9,608 nt of DNA from Actinomycetospora sp. (GTDB lineage: Bacteria; Actinomycetota; Actinomycetes; Mycobacteriales; Pseudonocardiaceae), in assembly GCA_025925615.1 (NCBI GenBank), contig JAICLN010000142.1:1-9608 (forward strand), read 5' to 3'. Positions 1 to 5,992 of the stretch are shown here, piece after piece (position 1 is the first letter of the stretch; every line of letters starts with the position of its first letter). The notes below the pieces were generated by a model, which saw nothing but the letters and a program-made list of their open reading frames with translations, was not told the DNA's origin and searched no databases. Position numbers and translations under genes: made by a program.

Positions 1-21
1 CTCGGCGGCCGCCGGGCCGAG
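1..21 (-). terminator. Possible hairpin after the M15-like gene
   Basis: CTCGGC (1-6) and GCCGAG (16-21) form a perfect 6-bp inverted repeat with a GC-rich 9-nt loop. It begins 9 bases past the stop codon of the minus-strand gene that ends at 30. This fits a GC-rich actinobacterial terminator without a T-tract. The window edge cuts off the context, and the bases could also belong to a neighbouring coding region. Confidence 0.3.
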
Positions 22-29
22 CACCAGCG

Positions 30-914
30 CTATCCCGCACACGGCCGCTCCAGGTGCTGCTCGTAGGTGGACACCCAGGCCGGGCTCAGGCAGAGGTGCC
101 ACGCCTGGCCCTCGTCGATGAGGTTGATCGTCCCGGCGTCGCGCAGCGCGAGCAGGATCTCCTGCAGCGGCTCGGCCCGCCCGTGGTGGGCCAGCCAGGA
201 CATCTCGACGTCGGCCGCGTACCCGGCACAGTGCGAGCTCGCCGTGGCCGCCGAGTAGCCGAGGTCGCGCAGGTGGTCCTGGACGGCCTCGCTGCGGACC
301 AGGCAGTTCACCCAGAACCCGCGACGCCAGTGCGGGTCCGTCGCCGCGAACCGCCGGGACACGTCGTTGAGGAGGGCCACGACGGCGGGTCGCGCCCGGT
401 CGTAGCTCAGCCCCGACGAGTGCGGCTCGAGCCCCGGCGCCCACCGCCGGACCGCGTAGTTCCGGGCCCGGACGGGGAGCGACGCCGTCGACACCCGGTA
501 CCGGAAGCCGACCTCGCCCCGCGCGCGCAGCCCGCCGAGCGACACCAGGTCCCGGGACGCGAGCACCGCGGCGTCGTCGGCGAACGGACGCGCCTGGTCG
601 GCGCCCGACCACCACAGGACGTCGATCTGCTGCAGCAGCAGCAGGCGCACGTGCTCGGCCGGGGTCCGCACGTTCGACCGGGGGCCCGGCCGGAACGCCA
701 GCGCCTCGGCCTCGATGCGGGTGAGGACGCGGCCGGCGCCTCCGGGCAGGACGTCGAGCACCGCGAGCAGGTCGGGCTCCGCCGCGGCGCGCTGCCGCAC
801 ACGAGGACCGTCGAGCCCCGCCACGATCCGGGCGACCGCATCGCGATACGCCACCAGGGCGTCACTCGACGGTGCCCCGTCCTGCACGAGCGGGTCCTGC
901 TCGGCTGTGGTCAC
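30..914 (-). CDS. M15-like (VanX/DUF5715-type) putative zinc peptidase
   Basis: This 294-aa protein starts at GTG (912-914) and ends at TAG (30-32). No convincing Shine-Dalgarno sequence, signal peptide or TM segment is visible. The recognisable part is C-terminal: residues 226-235 match the M15 metal-binding pattern S-x-H-x-x-G-x-A-x-D, giving H228 and D235. A later W-H pair (W272, H273) sits where VanX-like enzymes carry the third zinc ligand. R207, in a segment reading VRSEAVQDHLRDLGY, fits the substrate-binding strand of the family. Known M15 enzymes cleave D-Ala-D-Ala or D,L peptide bonds of peptidoglycan. The usual catalytic Glu of the EWWH motif is Gln here (Q270), though D267 and E268 lie just upstream. 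The N-terminal 190 residues are not recognised. It diverges from the chaplin gene. An M15/DUF5715-like fold is likely; enzymatic activity and cytoplasmic location are inferences. Confidence 0.72.
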   Translation of the reverse strand: MTTAEQDPLVQDGAPSSDALVAYRDAVARIVAGLDGPRVRQRAAAEPDLLAVLDVLPGGAGRVLTRIEAEALAFRPGPRSNVRTPAEHVRLLLLQQIDVLWWSGADQARPFADDAAVLASRDLVSLGGLRARGEVGFRYRVSTASLPVRARNYAVRRWAPGLEPHSSGLSYDRARPAVVALLNDVSRRFAATDPHWRRGFWVNCLVRSEAVQDHLRDLGYSAATASSHCAGYAADVEMSWLAHHGRAEPLQEILLALRDAGTINLIDEGQAWHLCLSPAWVSTYEQHLERPCAG

Positions 915-970
915 GGAAACGGACCGTAGTCACAGGAATCACAATGACCACTTGCGACGCGCCGCGCGTG

Positions 971-992
971 CCGGGACGACGTGTAGTCCCGG
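971..992. promoter_or_regulatory. Inverted repeat between divergent genes
   Basis: CCGGGAC (971-977) and GTCCCGG (986-992) are a perfect 7-bp inverted repeat with an 8-nt spacer. It lies between the start of the M15-like gene (914) and the chaplin leader (1044). It could be a shared operator or a 5'-UTR hairpin. I saw no trustworthy -35/-10 pair in 915-1043; the rest of that stretch shows nothing I can name. Confidence 0.35.
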
Positions 993-1043
993 AGGACGTC
1001 ACCGCCACCGAACTGACTCGTTCGTCTGAAGGAGCTAACGGCA

Positions 1044-1106
1044 TTGCCCACAATGGCCCAACGACTCGCCGTCACCCTCATCCCGACGACAGGAGATCCC
1101 CTGTGA
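1044..1106 (+). CDS. 20-codon leader ORF overlapping the chaplin start
   Basis: A short frame starts at TTG (1044-1046) and ends at TGA (1104-1106), and could encode 20 residues (MPTMAQRL...TTGDPL). An AAGGAG sequence at 1029-1034 sits 9 nt ahead of the TTG, which is near-ideal spacing. An in-frame ATG (1053) has no such signal. The stop overlaps the chaplin GTG start in a GTGA arrangement, the classic geometry of translational coupling. An upstream in-frame stop at 1014-1016 bounds the frame. It could be a regulatory leader peptide, or the strong Shine-Dalgarno could be coincidence. No function is claimed for the peptide itself. Confidence 0.4.
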   Translation: MPTMAQRLAVTLIPTTGDPL

Positions 1107-1330
1107 CCATGCGCCGCCTCACCTCCGCCGTCCTCGCCGGCACCGCCCTCGTCGGGGCACCGCTGCTCACCGGCGGCATCGCCTCGGCCAACACGAGCCA
1201 CCACGACGACGGCAAGGGCAGCCTCGTCTACGCGCCGGTCAACGCACCCACCAACACCTGCGGGAACACGGTCAACGTCATCGCCCAGCTGAACCCGGCC
1301 TTCGGGAACTCGTGCACGAACGGCTCCTGA
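1103..1330 (+). CDS. Short secreted chaplin (single chaplin domain)
   Basis: This 75-aa precursor has GTG at 1103 as the best start: AGGAG (1091-1095) lies 7 nt upstream. ATG at 1109 would sit 13 nt away and change only two residues. Residues 1-29 form a Sec signal peptide: an RR-containing n-region, a hydrophobic LAGTALVGAPLL stretch and an A-S-A cleavage site. The mature part is about 46 aa. Residues 51-73 match the chaplin core, with CGNTVNVI, then LNPAFGN and a second Cys (C53 and C71, the pair that forms a disulfide in short chaplins). Chaplins are amyloid-forming surfactant proteins that coat aerial hyphae and spores and lower surface tension. This one has no LPXTG sorting signal, so it is of the short, non-anchored kind. 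Residues 30-40 are His/Asp/Gly-rich and take the place of the usual hydrophobic start of the domain, making it unusually small. Identification is strong; the role in aerial growth is inferred from the family. Confidence 0.85.
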   Translation: MTMRRLTSAVLAGTALVGAPLLTGGIASANTSHHDDGKGSLVYAPVNAPTNTCGNTVNVIAQLNPAFGNSCTNGS

Positions 1331-1344
1331 GCCGCCGCGAGGAG

Positions 1345-1364
1345 CCCGCCCGACGTCGGGCGGG
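1345..1364. terminator. Bidirectional terminator, perfect 20-bp palindrome
   Basis: A perfect palindrome, CCCGCCCGA-CG-TCGGGCGGG, begins 14 bases after the chaplin stop and directly abuts the stop codon of the convergent dehydrogenase gene (1365-1367). A very GC-rich stem between convergent genes is typical of actinobacterial bidirectional terminators. There is no T-run on either side. Confidence 0.65.
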
Positions 1365-2213
1365 TCACCCCGCGGAGCCGAGGACCTTCCCGCCGAAACG
1401 CACCAGCGCCGCCGGGTAGACCCGCGGTACGAGCCGGACGAACAGGTCGACGAGCTTCGCGTCGTTGCCGACGAGCACGCGCGGTTTCCCGGCCTCGACG
1501 CCGTCGACGACGATCGTCGCCGCCCGGTCGGCGGGGAGCTTGAGCAGCTTCTCGTTGTAGGTGCGCATCCGGGCCTCGTCGGAGGCCGACGGCGCGCGCT
1601 TCGCCGCGCCGCGCTCGAAGGCGGCCGTCGCGATGTTCGTCTTCACCCCGCCGGGGTGGACGACGGTGACCCGCACCGGGTGTCCGGCCGAGAGCATCTC
1701 GGCGCGCAGCGTCTCGGTGAACCCGCGGACGCCGAACTTGCTCGCGCAGTAGGCGGACATGCCCGGCTGGGCCATGATCCCGTTCAGGCTGGAGACGTTG
1801 ACGACGTGGCCGTCGCCGGAGGCCACGAGGTGCGGCAGGAACGCCTTGGTGCCGTGGATGACGCCGAAGAGGTTGATGCCGAGCACGTGGTCGTACTCGT
1901 CCCACTCGCCGTCGAGGACCGACCCGGAGCTCGCGACGCCGGCGTTGTTGTAGATCTGGTGCACCACCCCGAAGTGCGCGACGACCGCGTCGGCGTGCTC
2001 CTGCACCGCCTGCCGGTCGGCGACGTCGAGGCGGGCGCCGAACACCTCGGCGCCCAGCACCTTGACCTGGTCGGCGGTCTCGCCGAGGCCGGCCTCGTCG
2101 ACGTCGGAGAGCGCGAGCCGTGCGCCCCGCCGGGCCAGCTCGAGGGCGAGCATGCGCCCGATGCCCGAGCCGGCTCCGGTGACCACGGCGACCTTGTCCC
2201 GGACGCTCCCCAT
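1365..2213 (-). CDS. Classical SDR family oxidoreductase
   Basis: This 282-aa protein starts at ATG (2211-2213), preceded by a GGGAG a few bases upstream. It is a Rossmann-fold short-chain dehydrogenase/reductase. The cofactor loop TGAGSGIG is at 12-19 and NNAG at 89-92. The catalytic set is N114, S142, Y155 and K159 (YCASK), followed by PGGVKT at 187-192. D37 at the end of the second beta strand favours NAD(H) over NADP(H), a family rule. A C-terminal extension after about residue 200 ends with a hydrophobic/basic segment (LVDLFVRLVPRVYPAAL) that may associate with membrane, as in many actinobacterial lipid or steroid SDRs; that is inference. All catalytic residues are present, so it should be active, but the substrate cannot be read from sequence. 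It is transcribed alone, convergent with the chaplin, with its own operator-like upstream element. Confidence 0.9.
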   Translation of the reverse strand: MGSVRDKVAVVTGAGSGIGRMLALELARRGARLALSDVDEAGLGETADQVKVLGAEVFGARLDVADRQAVQEHADAVVAHFGVVHQIYNNAGVASSGSVLDGEWDEYDHVLGINLFGVIHGTKAFLPHLVASGDGHVVNVSSLNGIMAQPGMSAYCASKFGVRGFTETLRAEMLSAGHPVRVTVVHPGGVKTNIATAAFERGAAKRAPSASDEARMRTYNEKLLKLPADRAATIVVDGVEAGKPRVLVGNDAKLVDLFVRLVPRVYPAALVRFGGKVLGSAG

Positions 2214-2248
2214 GACTCTCCCTGCCTCGACGCTGCTGATCCGGCGCT

Positions 2249-2277
2249 ACGGTACGGCTGCGTACCGATTCGGGCAA
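2249..2277 (-). promoter_or_regulatory. Candidate promoter overlapped by an operator-like palindrome
   Basis: On the minus strand, TTGCCC (2272-2277) and TACCGT (2249-2254) are 17 bp apart, a plausible sigma-70-type -35/-10 pair for the SDR gene. The inverted repeat CGGTACG-GCTG-CGTACCG (2250-2267) fills the spacer and -10. A perfect 7-bp half-site with a short spacer is typical of TetR-family operators, so repression is the natural reading. No cognate regulator gene is visible nearby. Confidence 0.5.
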
Positions 2278-2345
2278 GGTAGGCCTCTCCGCTGACGTCG
2301 GCGTGACTGTCGGACCCTCGAACCACCGAGCCGCTACGACGGCGA

Positions 2346-2364
2346 CCCCGACTTCTGATCGGGG
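2346..2364 (-). terminator. Hairpin terminator of the UPF0060-AraC-VOC operon
   Basis: CCCCGA (2346-2351) pairs with TCGGGG (2359-2364) across a 7-nt loop. It lies about 20 bases past the stop codon of the last gene of the operon (2383). There is no T-tract, as is common in high-GC actinobacteria. Confidence 0.5.
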
Positions 2365-2382
2365 CGTCAGGCCGGGCCGGGC

Positions 2383-2787
2383 TCAGGCCTGCTCGATGCG
2401 GACCATGTTGCCCGCGGGATCGCGGACGGCCGCGTCGCGCACACCCCAGGGCTGGCTCGTGGGCTCCGAGAGCACCTCGACCCCGACCGCGGAGGCGATC
2501 TTGTCGAAAGTCGCGTCGAGGTCGTCGGACCGCAGCTGGATCATGCCGAGCGAGCCCTTGGCGAGCAGCGCGGCGAGCGCGTCGCCGTCCTCCTGCGAGC
2601 GACCCGCGTGCGGCGGCGACAGCACGATGTTGACCTCGGGTTGGGTGTCGGTCACGAGCGTGACCCAACGGAAGGTGCCGTTGCCGACGTCGTTGCGGAC
2701 CGTGAACCCGAGGGTGTCGCGGTAGAAGGCGAGGGCCGCGTCGACGTCGTCGACGGCCACGTGCATGCCGGCCAGGGAAATCGTCAT
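2383..2787 (-). CDS. VOC superfamily (glyoxalase/bleomycin-resistance fold) protein
   Basis: This 134-aa protein starts at ATG (2785-2787) and ends at TGA (2383-2385). It has two beta-alpha-beta-beta-beta units of the vicinal-oxygen-chelate fold. The first begins with MHVAVDDVDAALAFYRDTLGF (8-28). The second holds the usual W-G-x-R-D-A-A-V-R-D-P-x-G-N stretch (114-127). Likely metal-site positions are H9, E51, Q84 and E132, a plausible but not fully canonical ligand set. Members act as dioxygenases, isomerases, glutathione transferases or drug-binding resistance proteins, and the reaction here cannot be assigned. The gene follows the AraC-type regulator by only 10 nt, so the two are almost certainly co-transcribed. 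AraC-VOC pairs recur in actinobacteria, which suggests the regulator controls a stress or resistance response that this protein serves. No strong Shine-Dalgarno is visible, so it may depend on coupling. Confidence 0.85.
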   Translation of the reverse strand: MTISLAGMHVAVDDVDAALAFYRDTLGFTVRNDVGNGTFRWVTLVTDTQPEVNIVLSPPHAGRSQEDGDALAALLAKGSLGMIQLRSDDLDATFDKIASAVGVEVLSEPTSQPWGVRDAAVRDPAGNMVRIEQA

Positions 2788-2797
2788 GGCGAGGACG

Positions 2798-3268
2798 CTA
2801 GGCCCCCGGCCTCGGCGGGGGCTTCTCCGAATCTGCTCTCCCCCGGACTCCCCCGCGGCCCTCCGCGGCGCCGCCCTTCCGCGGCCGTGCGACGGCCATC
2901 GTCTGGCAGACGGGCAGGGGCCGGAGATCGTCGTGGTCCCGGGCGCGGTAGGCCGACGGCGTCTCCCCCACCAGCTCGGCGAAGCGGGTGGAGAACGACC
3001 CGAGGCTGGTGCAGCCGACCGCGAAGCACACGTCGGTCACGCTCAGGTCACCCCGGCGCAGCAGCGCCTTCGCCCGCTCGATGCGCCGGGTCATGAGGTA
3101 GGAGTACGGCGTCTCGGAGTAGGCCTCGCGGAAGCGGCGGCTGAAGTGAGCCGTCGACATCAGCGCCGTCCGGGCGAGGGCGGGCACGTCGAGCGGCTGC
3201 GCGTACTCGCGATCCATCCGGTCGCGGGCCCGGCGCAGGCGGCGCAGCTCGTCGAGGTCGGCGGTCAC
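2798..3268 (-). CDS. Short AraC/XylS-type transcriptional regulator
   Basis: This 156-aa protein starts at GTG (3266-3268), placed by GGAGG (3277-3281 on the minus strand) 8 nt upstream. It ends at TAG (2798-2800). It is essentially an isolated AraC DNA-binding domain: helix-turn-helix one at about 28-47 (VPALARTALMSTAHFSRRF) and helix-turn-helix two at about 77-96, followed by the family signature GETPSAYR (101-108). The N-terminal effector domain typical of AraC proteins is absent. The tail (112-156) is basic and Pro/Gly-rich; its RPLPVCQTM portion resembles a conserved tail of AraC proteins paired with VOC genes. It sits between the UPF0060 gene (27-nt gap) and the VOC gene (10-nt gap), and probably regulates this operon. 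The inducer is unknown. SoxS/MarA-like regulators are also single-domain, so control by abundance rather than ligand is possible. Confidence 0.88.
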   Translation of the reverse strand: MTADLDELRRLRRARDRMDREYAQPLDVPALARTALMSTAHFSRRFREAYSETPYSYLMTRRIERAKALLRRGDLSVTDVCFAVGCTSLGSFSTRFAELVGETPSAYRARDHDDLRPLPVCQTMAVARPRKGGAAEGRGGVRGRADSEKPPPRPGA

Positions 3269-3295
3269 CGGGCCATCCTCCGGGAAATCGGTCCC

Positions 3296-3622
3296 TCAAC
3301 GCGGCGCGTACATGATGACGCCGACCCCGACGAGGCAGATCACGGCGCCGAGGACGTCGAACCGGTCGGGCCGATAGCCGTCGAGCACGACCCCCCAGAG
3401 CAGCGAGCCCGCGACGAAGACACCCCCGTAGGCCGCGAGGATGCGGCCGAACGCCGCCTCGGGCTGCAGCGCGGCGACGAATCCGTAGAGTCCGAGGGCG
3501 ACGATTCCGAGGCCCGCCAACCACCAGGCGCGGTGCTCCCGGACGGCCTGCCAGATCAGCCAGGCGCCGCCGATCTCGAGGACCGCGGCGACCACGAACA
3601 GCCCGATCGACCGGAACGTCAC
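3296..3622 (-). CDS. UPF0060/YnfA-family small membrane protein
   Basis: This 108-aa protein starts at GTG (3620-3622), with GGAG about 8 nt upstream (3631-3634 on the minus strand). The length matches the family (E. coli YnfA is 108 aa). Four hydrophobic segments are visible at about 5-25, 33-51, 62-80 and 90-106. The conserved N-terminal pattern [10 protein letters not shown] (15-24) and the YGGVFV segment (65-70) support the assignment. UPF0060 proteins resemble small-multidrug-resistance (SMR) transporters, and YnfA has been linked to efflux of toxic compounds. The first two helices carry the conserved acidic residue E16. It is the first gene of a probable three-gene operon with the AraC-type regulator and VOC protein, which fits a detoxification role by inference. 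A longer upstream frame exists but is not supported by a ribosome-binding site or by homology. Confidence 0.9.
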   Translation of the reverse strand: MTFRSIGLFVVAAVLEIGGAWLIWQAVREHRAWWLAGLGIVALGLYGFVAALQPEAAFGRILAAYGGVFVAGSLLWGVVLDGYRPDRFDVLGAVICLVGVGVIMYAPR

Positions 3623-3667
3623 CGATCCGTCTCCGTCTCCACCGGCCGCACGGTAGACGCTGGCTGG

Positions 3668-3898
3668 ATGGCGGAGGGGCCCGAGCCGATGTGGCGGTGC
3701 CCAGGGTGCGGGCGGACGTTCGCCTCGGTCCGCCAGGTCCACACCTGCCGGCGGCTCGGGGACCTCGACGTCCACTTCGCCCGCTCCGCCCGCGGGATGA
3801 GCTTCGCGGCGTTCGCCCCCCGCCGCCGGTGGCTCGACGGGCACCTCGTCCTGGCCCGGGCAGCGACGAGCCCTCGCTTCCGCCGGGTGGAGGTCTGA
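3668..3898 (+). pseudogene. Shortened DUF5655-like zinc-ribbon protein, probable remnant
   Basis: The frame encodes 76 aa from ATG 3668; ATG 3689 (residue 8) is an alternative nearer the usual family start. A zinc-ribbon head, C11-x2-C14-x10-H25-x-C27 inside [20 protein letters not shown], matches the N-terminus of DUF5655-type proteins. D35-HFA follows, then a jump to [20 protein letters not shown] and a stop after RFRRVEV. From memory, family members carry about 30 more residues between the HFA and SFAA segments, and roughly 40 more after the RVE segment (an HVFRL-type strand and a final helix). Both appear to be missing, with no remnant seen downstream. It is divergent from the UPF0060 gene, with 45 bp between starts, and runs into a repeat-rich gap. 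No function is established for the family. A working mini-protein cannot be excluded, since the reading frame itself is intact. Confidence 0.6.
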
Positions 3899-3918
3899 TC
3901 CTCTGACTCATCGGCACC

Positions 3919-4069
3919 GACGAGGGGCACGCCAGGCAGGGAATGGGACCTCCGAACCTGCCCGACGTGCCCCTCGTCCTCGAGAGAGGGCCGCGTTGGG
4001 CGCCAGCCCGATCAAGGGCACACCACGCAGCCCACCGAGGCCGTGGACCTGCCTGACGCGCCCCTCGTC
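3919..4069 (-). repeat. Three copies of a 22-bp repeat, one inverted
   Basis: Copies lie at 3919-3940 (inverted), 3957-3978 and 4048-4069, sharing the core GCCCCTCGTC. Any two differ at 2 of 22 positions. Reading the minus strand, which is downstream of the export operon, the 3919-3940 copy can pair with either of the other two to give a 22-bp stem. All mismatches then become G-U wobbles. The loop is 16 nt for the near pair and 107 nt for the far pair. The simplest role is a 3' stabiliser or terminator of the efflux mRNA. A small mobile palindromic element is the main alternative. The stretch 3899-4113 holds no other gene that I can support. Confidence 0.6.
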
Positions 4070-4091
4070 CCCGTCCACAGGGCTGCGCCGA

Positions 4092-4112
4092 GTCCGAGCG
4101 CTCGGCCCGGAC
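4092..4112 (-). terminator. GC-rich hairpin just after the MFS stop
   Basis: GTCCG (4092-4096) and CGGAC (4108-4112) are inverted, and a nested 12-bp palindrome CCGAGCGCTCGG occupies 4094-4105. It begins one base past the stop codon of the pump gene (4114-4116) and is a plausible first terminator of the export operon. Confidence 0.4.
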
Positions 4113-4113
4113 C

Positions 4114-5862
4114 TCAGCCCTCGATGACCCGCGGCTCGTCCGAGGCGGCCGGCTTGCCGCCGGGGAGCGTGAGGGCCAGCGGGACGCCGATGGCGGTGAG
4201 GATCGCGGTGACGATGAGCAGGTCGTTGAGCGAGGTGATGAAGACCTGGCTCTGGAGCTGCTCGAAGGCCTGGTACTGCTGCATCATCGCTCCGGACCCT
4301 GAGCCCGCGGAGCTGCCCGCCGAGGCCGCCGAGGCCGCCGACGACGCGGCGGAGGAGGCCGAGGTCCCCGTCGAGCTGTTCGCCATCCCGGTTCGGTCCG
4401 CGAGCCCCTGCGCCTGCTGCAGCGTCATCAGCGCGGTCATGGCGGCGAGGCCGATGGCCGAGGAGGTGCGCTGCACGACGGTGTTGAACGCGCTGCCGTT
4501 GGACGTGAACCTCGCGGGCAGCGAGGACAGCCCGCCCGTCATGATCGGCATCATCGCGAGCCCGATGCCCGCGGCGCGCACGGCGAGGATCAGTTCCAGG
4601 TGACCGTGCGGGGTGTCCGGGGTCAGGGTCGCCATGTCCCACGTGGTGGAGGCGACGATCGCCAGCCCGATGGCCGCCGGCCACTTCGCGCCGAAGCGGT
4701 CGTAGATCTGACCGGCCAGCGGCATGATCACGGCCATCACCAGGGCCTGTGGCAGCAGGAGCAGCCCGGTGTCGAACGCTCCCATGTCCTGGAACTGCTG
4801 CAGGTAGAGCGGGATGTAGAACAGCACGCCGAACAGGCCGACGGACACGATCGCGATGAGGATCAGCGAGTTGCTGAAGGCCCAGGTCTTGAACACCCGG
4901 ACGTCCAGCAACGGCTCGTCGACCTCGAGCTCGACGATCACGAACAGGGCCAGCGACAGCACGCCGACGACGAGCAGGATCAGCGTCGGGTAGGACGTCC
5001 AGCCCCAGGTGGGCGCCTCGGAGAGCGCGAGGAGCAGCGAGAACGCCCCGACCGCGATGGCGAGGAAGCCGGGCAGGTCGAACCGCCGGCCCGGCTCGGG
5101 CCGGAAGCGCGGGAGCAGGAAGACCGCGCCGATGACCCCGAGCACGCCGACCGGCACGTTGATGAAGAAGATCAGCCGCCAGTCCACGTACTCGACGAGG
5201 TAGCCGCCGAACGTCGGGCCGATGGCCGGCGCGAACACGATGCCCAGACCGTAGATGCCCATGGCGCCGCCGATGCTCTTCTTCGGGACGATCTTGTAGA
5301 GCATGGAGAGCGCGACGACCGGGATGATGCCGCCCGGGATGGCCTGCAGGATGCGGAACGCGATCATGCTGTTGACGTTCCACGCGAGCCCGCAGAGCGC
5401 CGAGAACAGCGCGAAGCCGATCATCGCGAAGGTGTACGTCCGGCTGAGGCCGAGCCGTGCGCCCAGCCAGGCGCTCGCCGGGACGATCACGCCTTCGGCC
5501 AGGGAGTACGACGTCGAGACCCACTGGATCTGGTCGGTGGTCGCTCCGAAGTCGTTCTGCATCGTCGAGATCGCGACGTTGACGATGCTGATGTCGAGCA
5601 CCGACATGAACATGCCGACGACGAGGACGAGCAGCGGGACGAGCCAGTTCGCGCGCGGGCCGGGCTGCTCCGGTGCGGCCGGCCCGGTCGGCTCGGCCGG
5701 CTTCGCCGGCGCCGTCGTCCTCGGGGCGTCCGCCGGGCGCGCCGGGGCGGCCGGCGGATGCCCGTTGCGGCGCGTCGTCTCCCGGGTGCCCGGGAGGGTG
5801 GAGCCGGGGTGTCCGTCGTCGAGCGTGGTCGGGGCGGCCCCGACCCCGGTCTCGGTCGACAT
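4114..5862 (-). CDS. DHA2-family (EmrB/QacA-type) MFS multidrug exporter
   Basis: The chosen start is ATG 5860-5862 (582 aa), because a GAGGAGGAG run lies 9-11 nt upstream. A GTG at 5941-5943 would add 27 residues but has no ribosome-binding site. After about 70 Pro/Ala-rich cytoplasmic residues come 14 predicted TM helices. Family motifs in this numbering are: D1 LDISIVNVA (89-97), a degenerate motif A GARLGLSR (134-141), motif C ending GPTFGGY (215-221), the IFFINVPVG segment (about 231-239) and a second A-like GQIYDRFGAK (384-393). The family exports hydrophobic drugs, dyes or metabolites by proton antiport. A Ser/Ala/Gly-rich stretch (about 495-525) lies in the last long loop before the final helix. 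The gene is the third of an operon with two membrane-fusion proteins, so it is likely the pump of an EmrAB-like exporter. The substrate is unknown. Confidence 0.9.
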   Translation of the reverse strand: MSTETGVGAAPTTLDDGHPGSTLPGTRETTRRNGHPPAAPARPADAPRTTAPAKPAEPTGPAAPEQPGPRANWLVPLLVLVVGMFMSVLDISIVNVAISTMQNDFGATTDQIQWVSTSYSLAEGVIVPASAWLGARLGLSRTYTFAMIGFALFSALCGLAWNVNSMIAFRILQAIPGGIIPVVALSMLYKIVPKKSIGGAMGIYGLGIVFAPAIGPTFGGYLVEYVDWRLIFFINVPVGVLGVIGAVFLLPRFRPEPGRRFDLPGFLAIAVGAFSLLLALSEAPTWGWTSYPTLILLVVGVLSLALFVIVELEVDEPLLDVRVFKTWAFSNSLILIAIVSVGLFGVLFYIPLYLQQFQDMGAFDTGLLLLPQALVMAVIMPLAGQIYDRFGAKWPAAIGLAIVASTTWDMATLTPDTPHGHLELILAVRAAGIGLAMMPIMTGGLSSLPARFTSNGSAFNTVVQRTSSAIGLAAMTALMTLQQAQGLADRTGMANSSTGTSASSAASSAASAASAGSSAGSGSGAMMQQYQAFEQLQSQVFITSLNDLLIVTAILTAIGVPLALTLPGGKPAASDEPRVIEG

Positions 5863-5992
5863 GCGCGGGCTCTCCTCCTCGCCGACGGCGTCCCCCGGGG
5901 TTCCAGGGATCACGGCGTCACGCGCCGCCGCAGGAGGCGTCACGTCACCCGATCGAGACCGTAGGACGGGGCGAGCCGGCCCGCCCGGCGAT

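Noticed and set aside
625..645. Short CAG/CTG run that looks like a triplet repeat
   Set aside because: It is only four Leu and two Gln codons inside the M15-like gene, and nothing suggests an expanded or variable repeat.
54..929. Long open frames on the plus strand opposite the M15-like gene
   Set aside because: High-GC antisense shadow. The minus frame has recognisable motifs, while the plus products are Arg/Pro/Val-rich without domains.
3296..3844. Longer 182-aa version of the UPF0060 protein
   Set aside because: The extra N-terminal 74 residues are Pro/Arg-rich antisense to the DUF5655-like frame. The GTG at 3622 has a ribosome-binding site and gives the family length.
4297..4392. GCCGCCGAG-type repeats suggesting a minisatellite
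   Set aside because: They encode the Ser/Ala/Gly linker of the MFS protein in frame. Low-complexity coding explains them.
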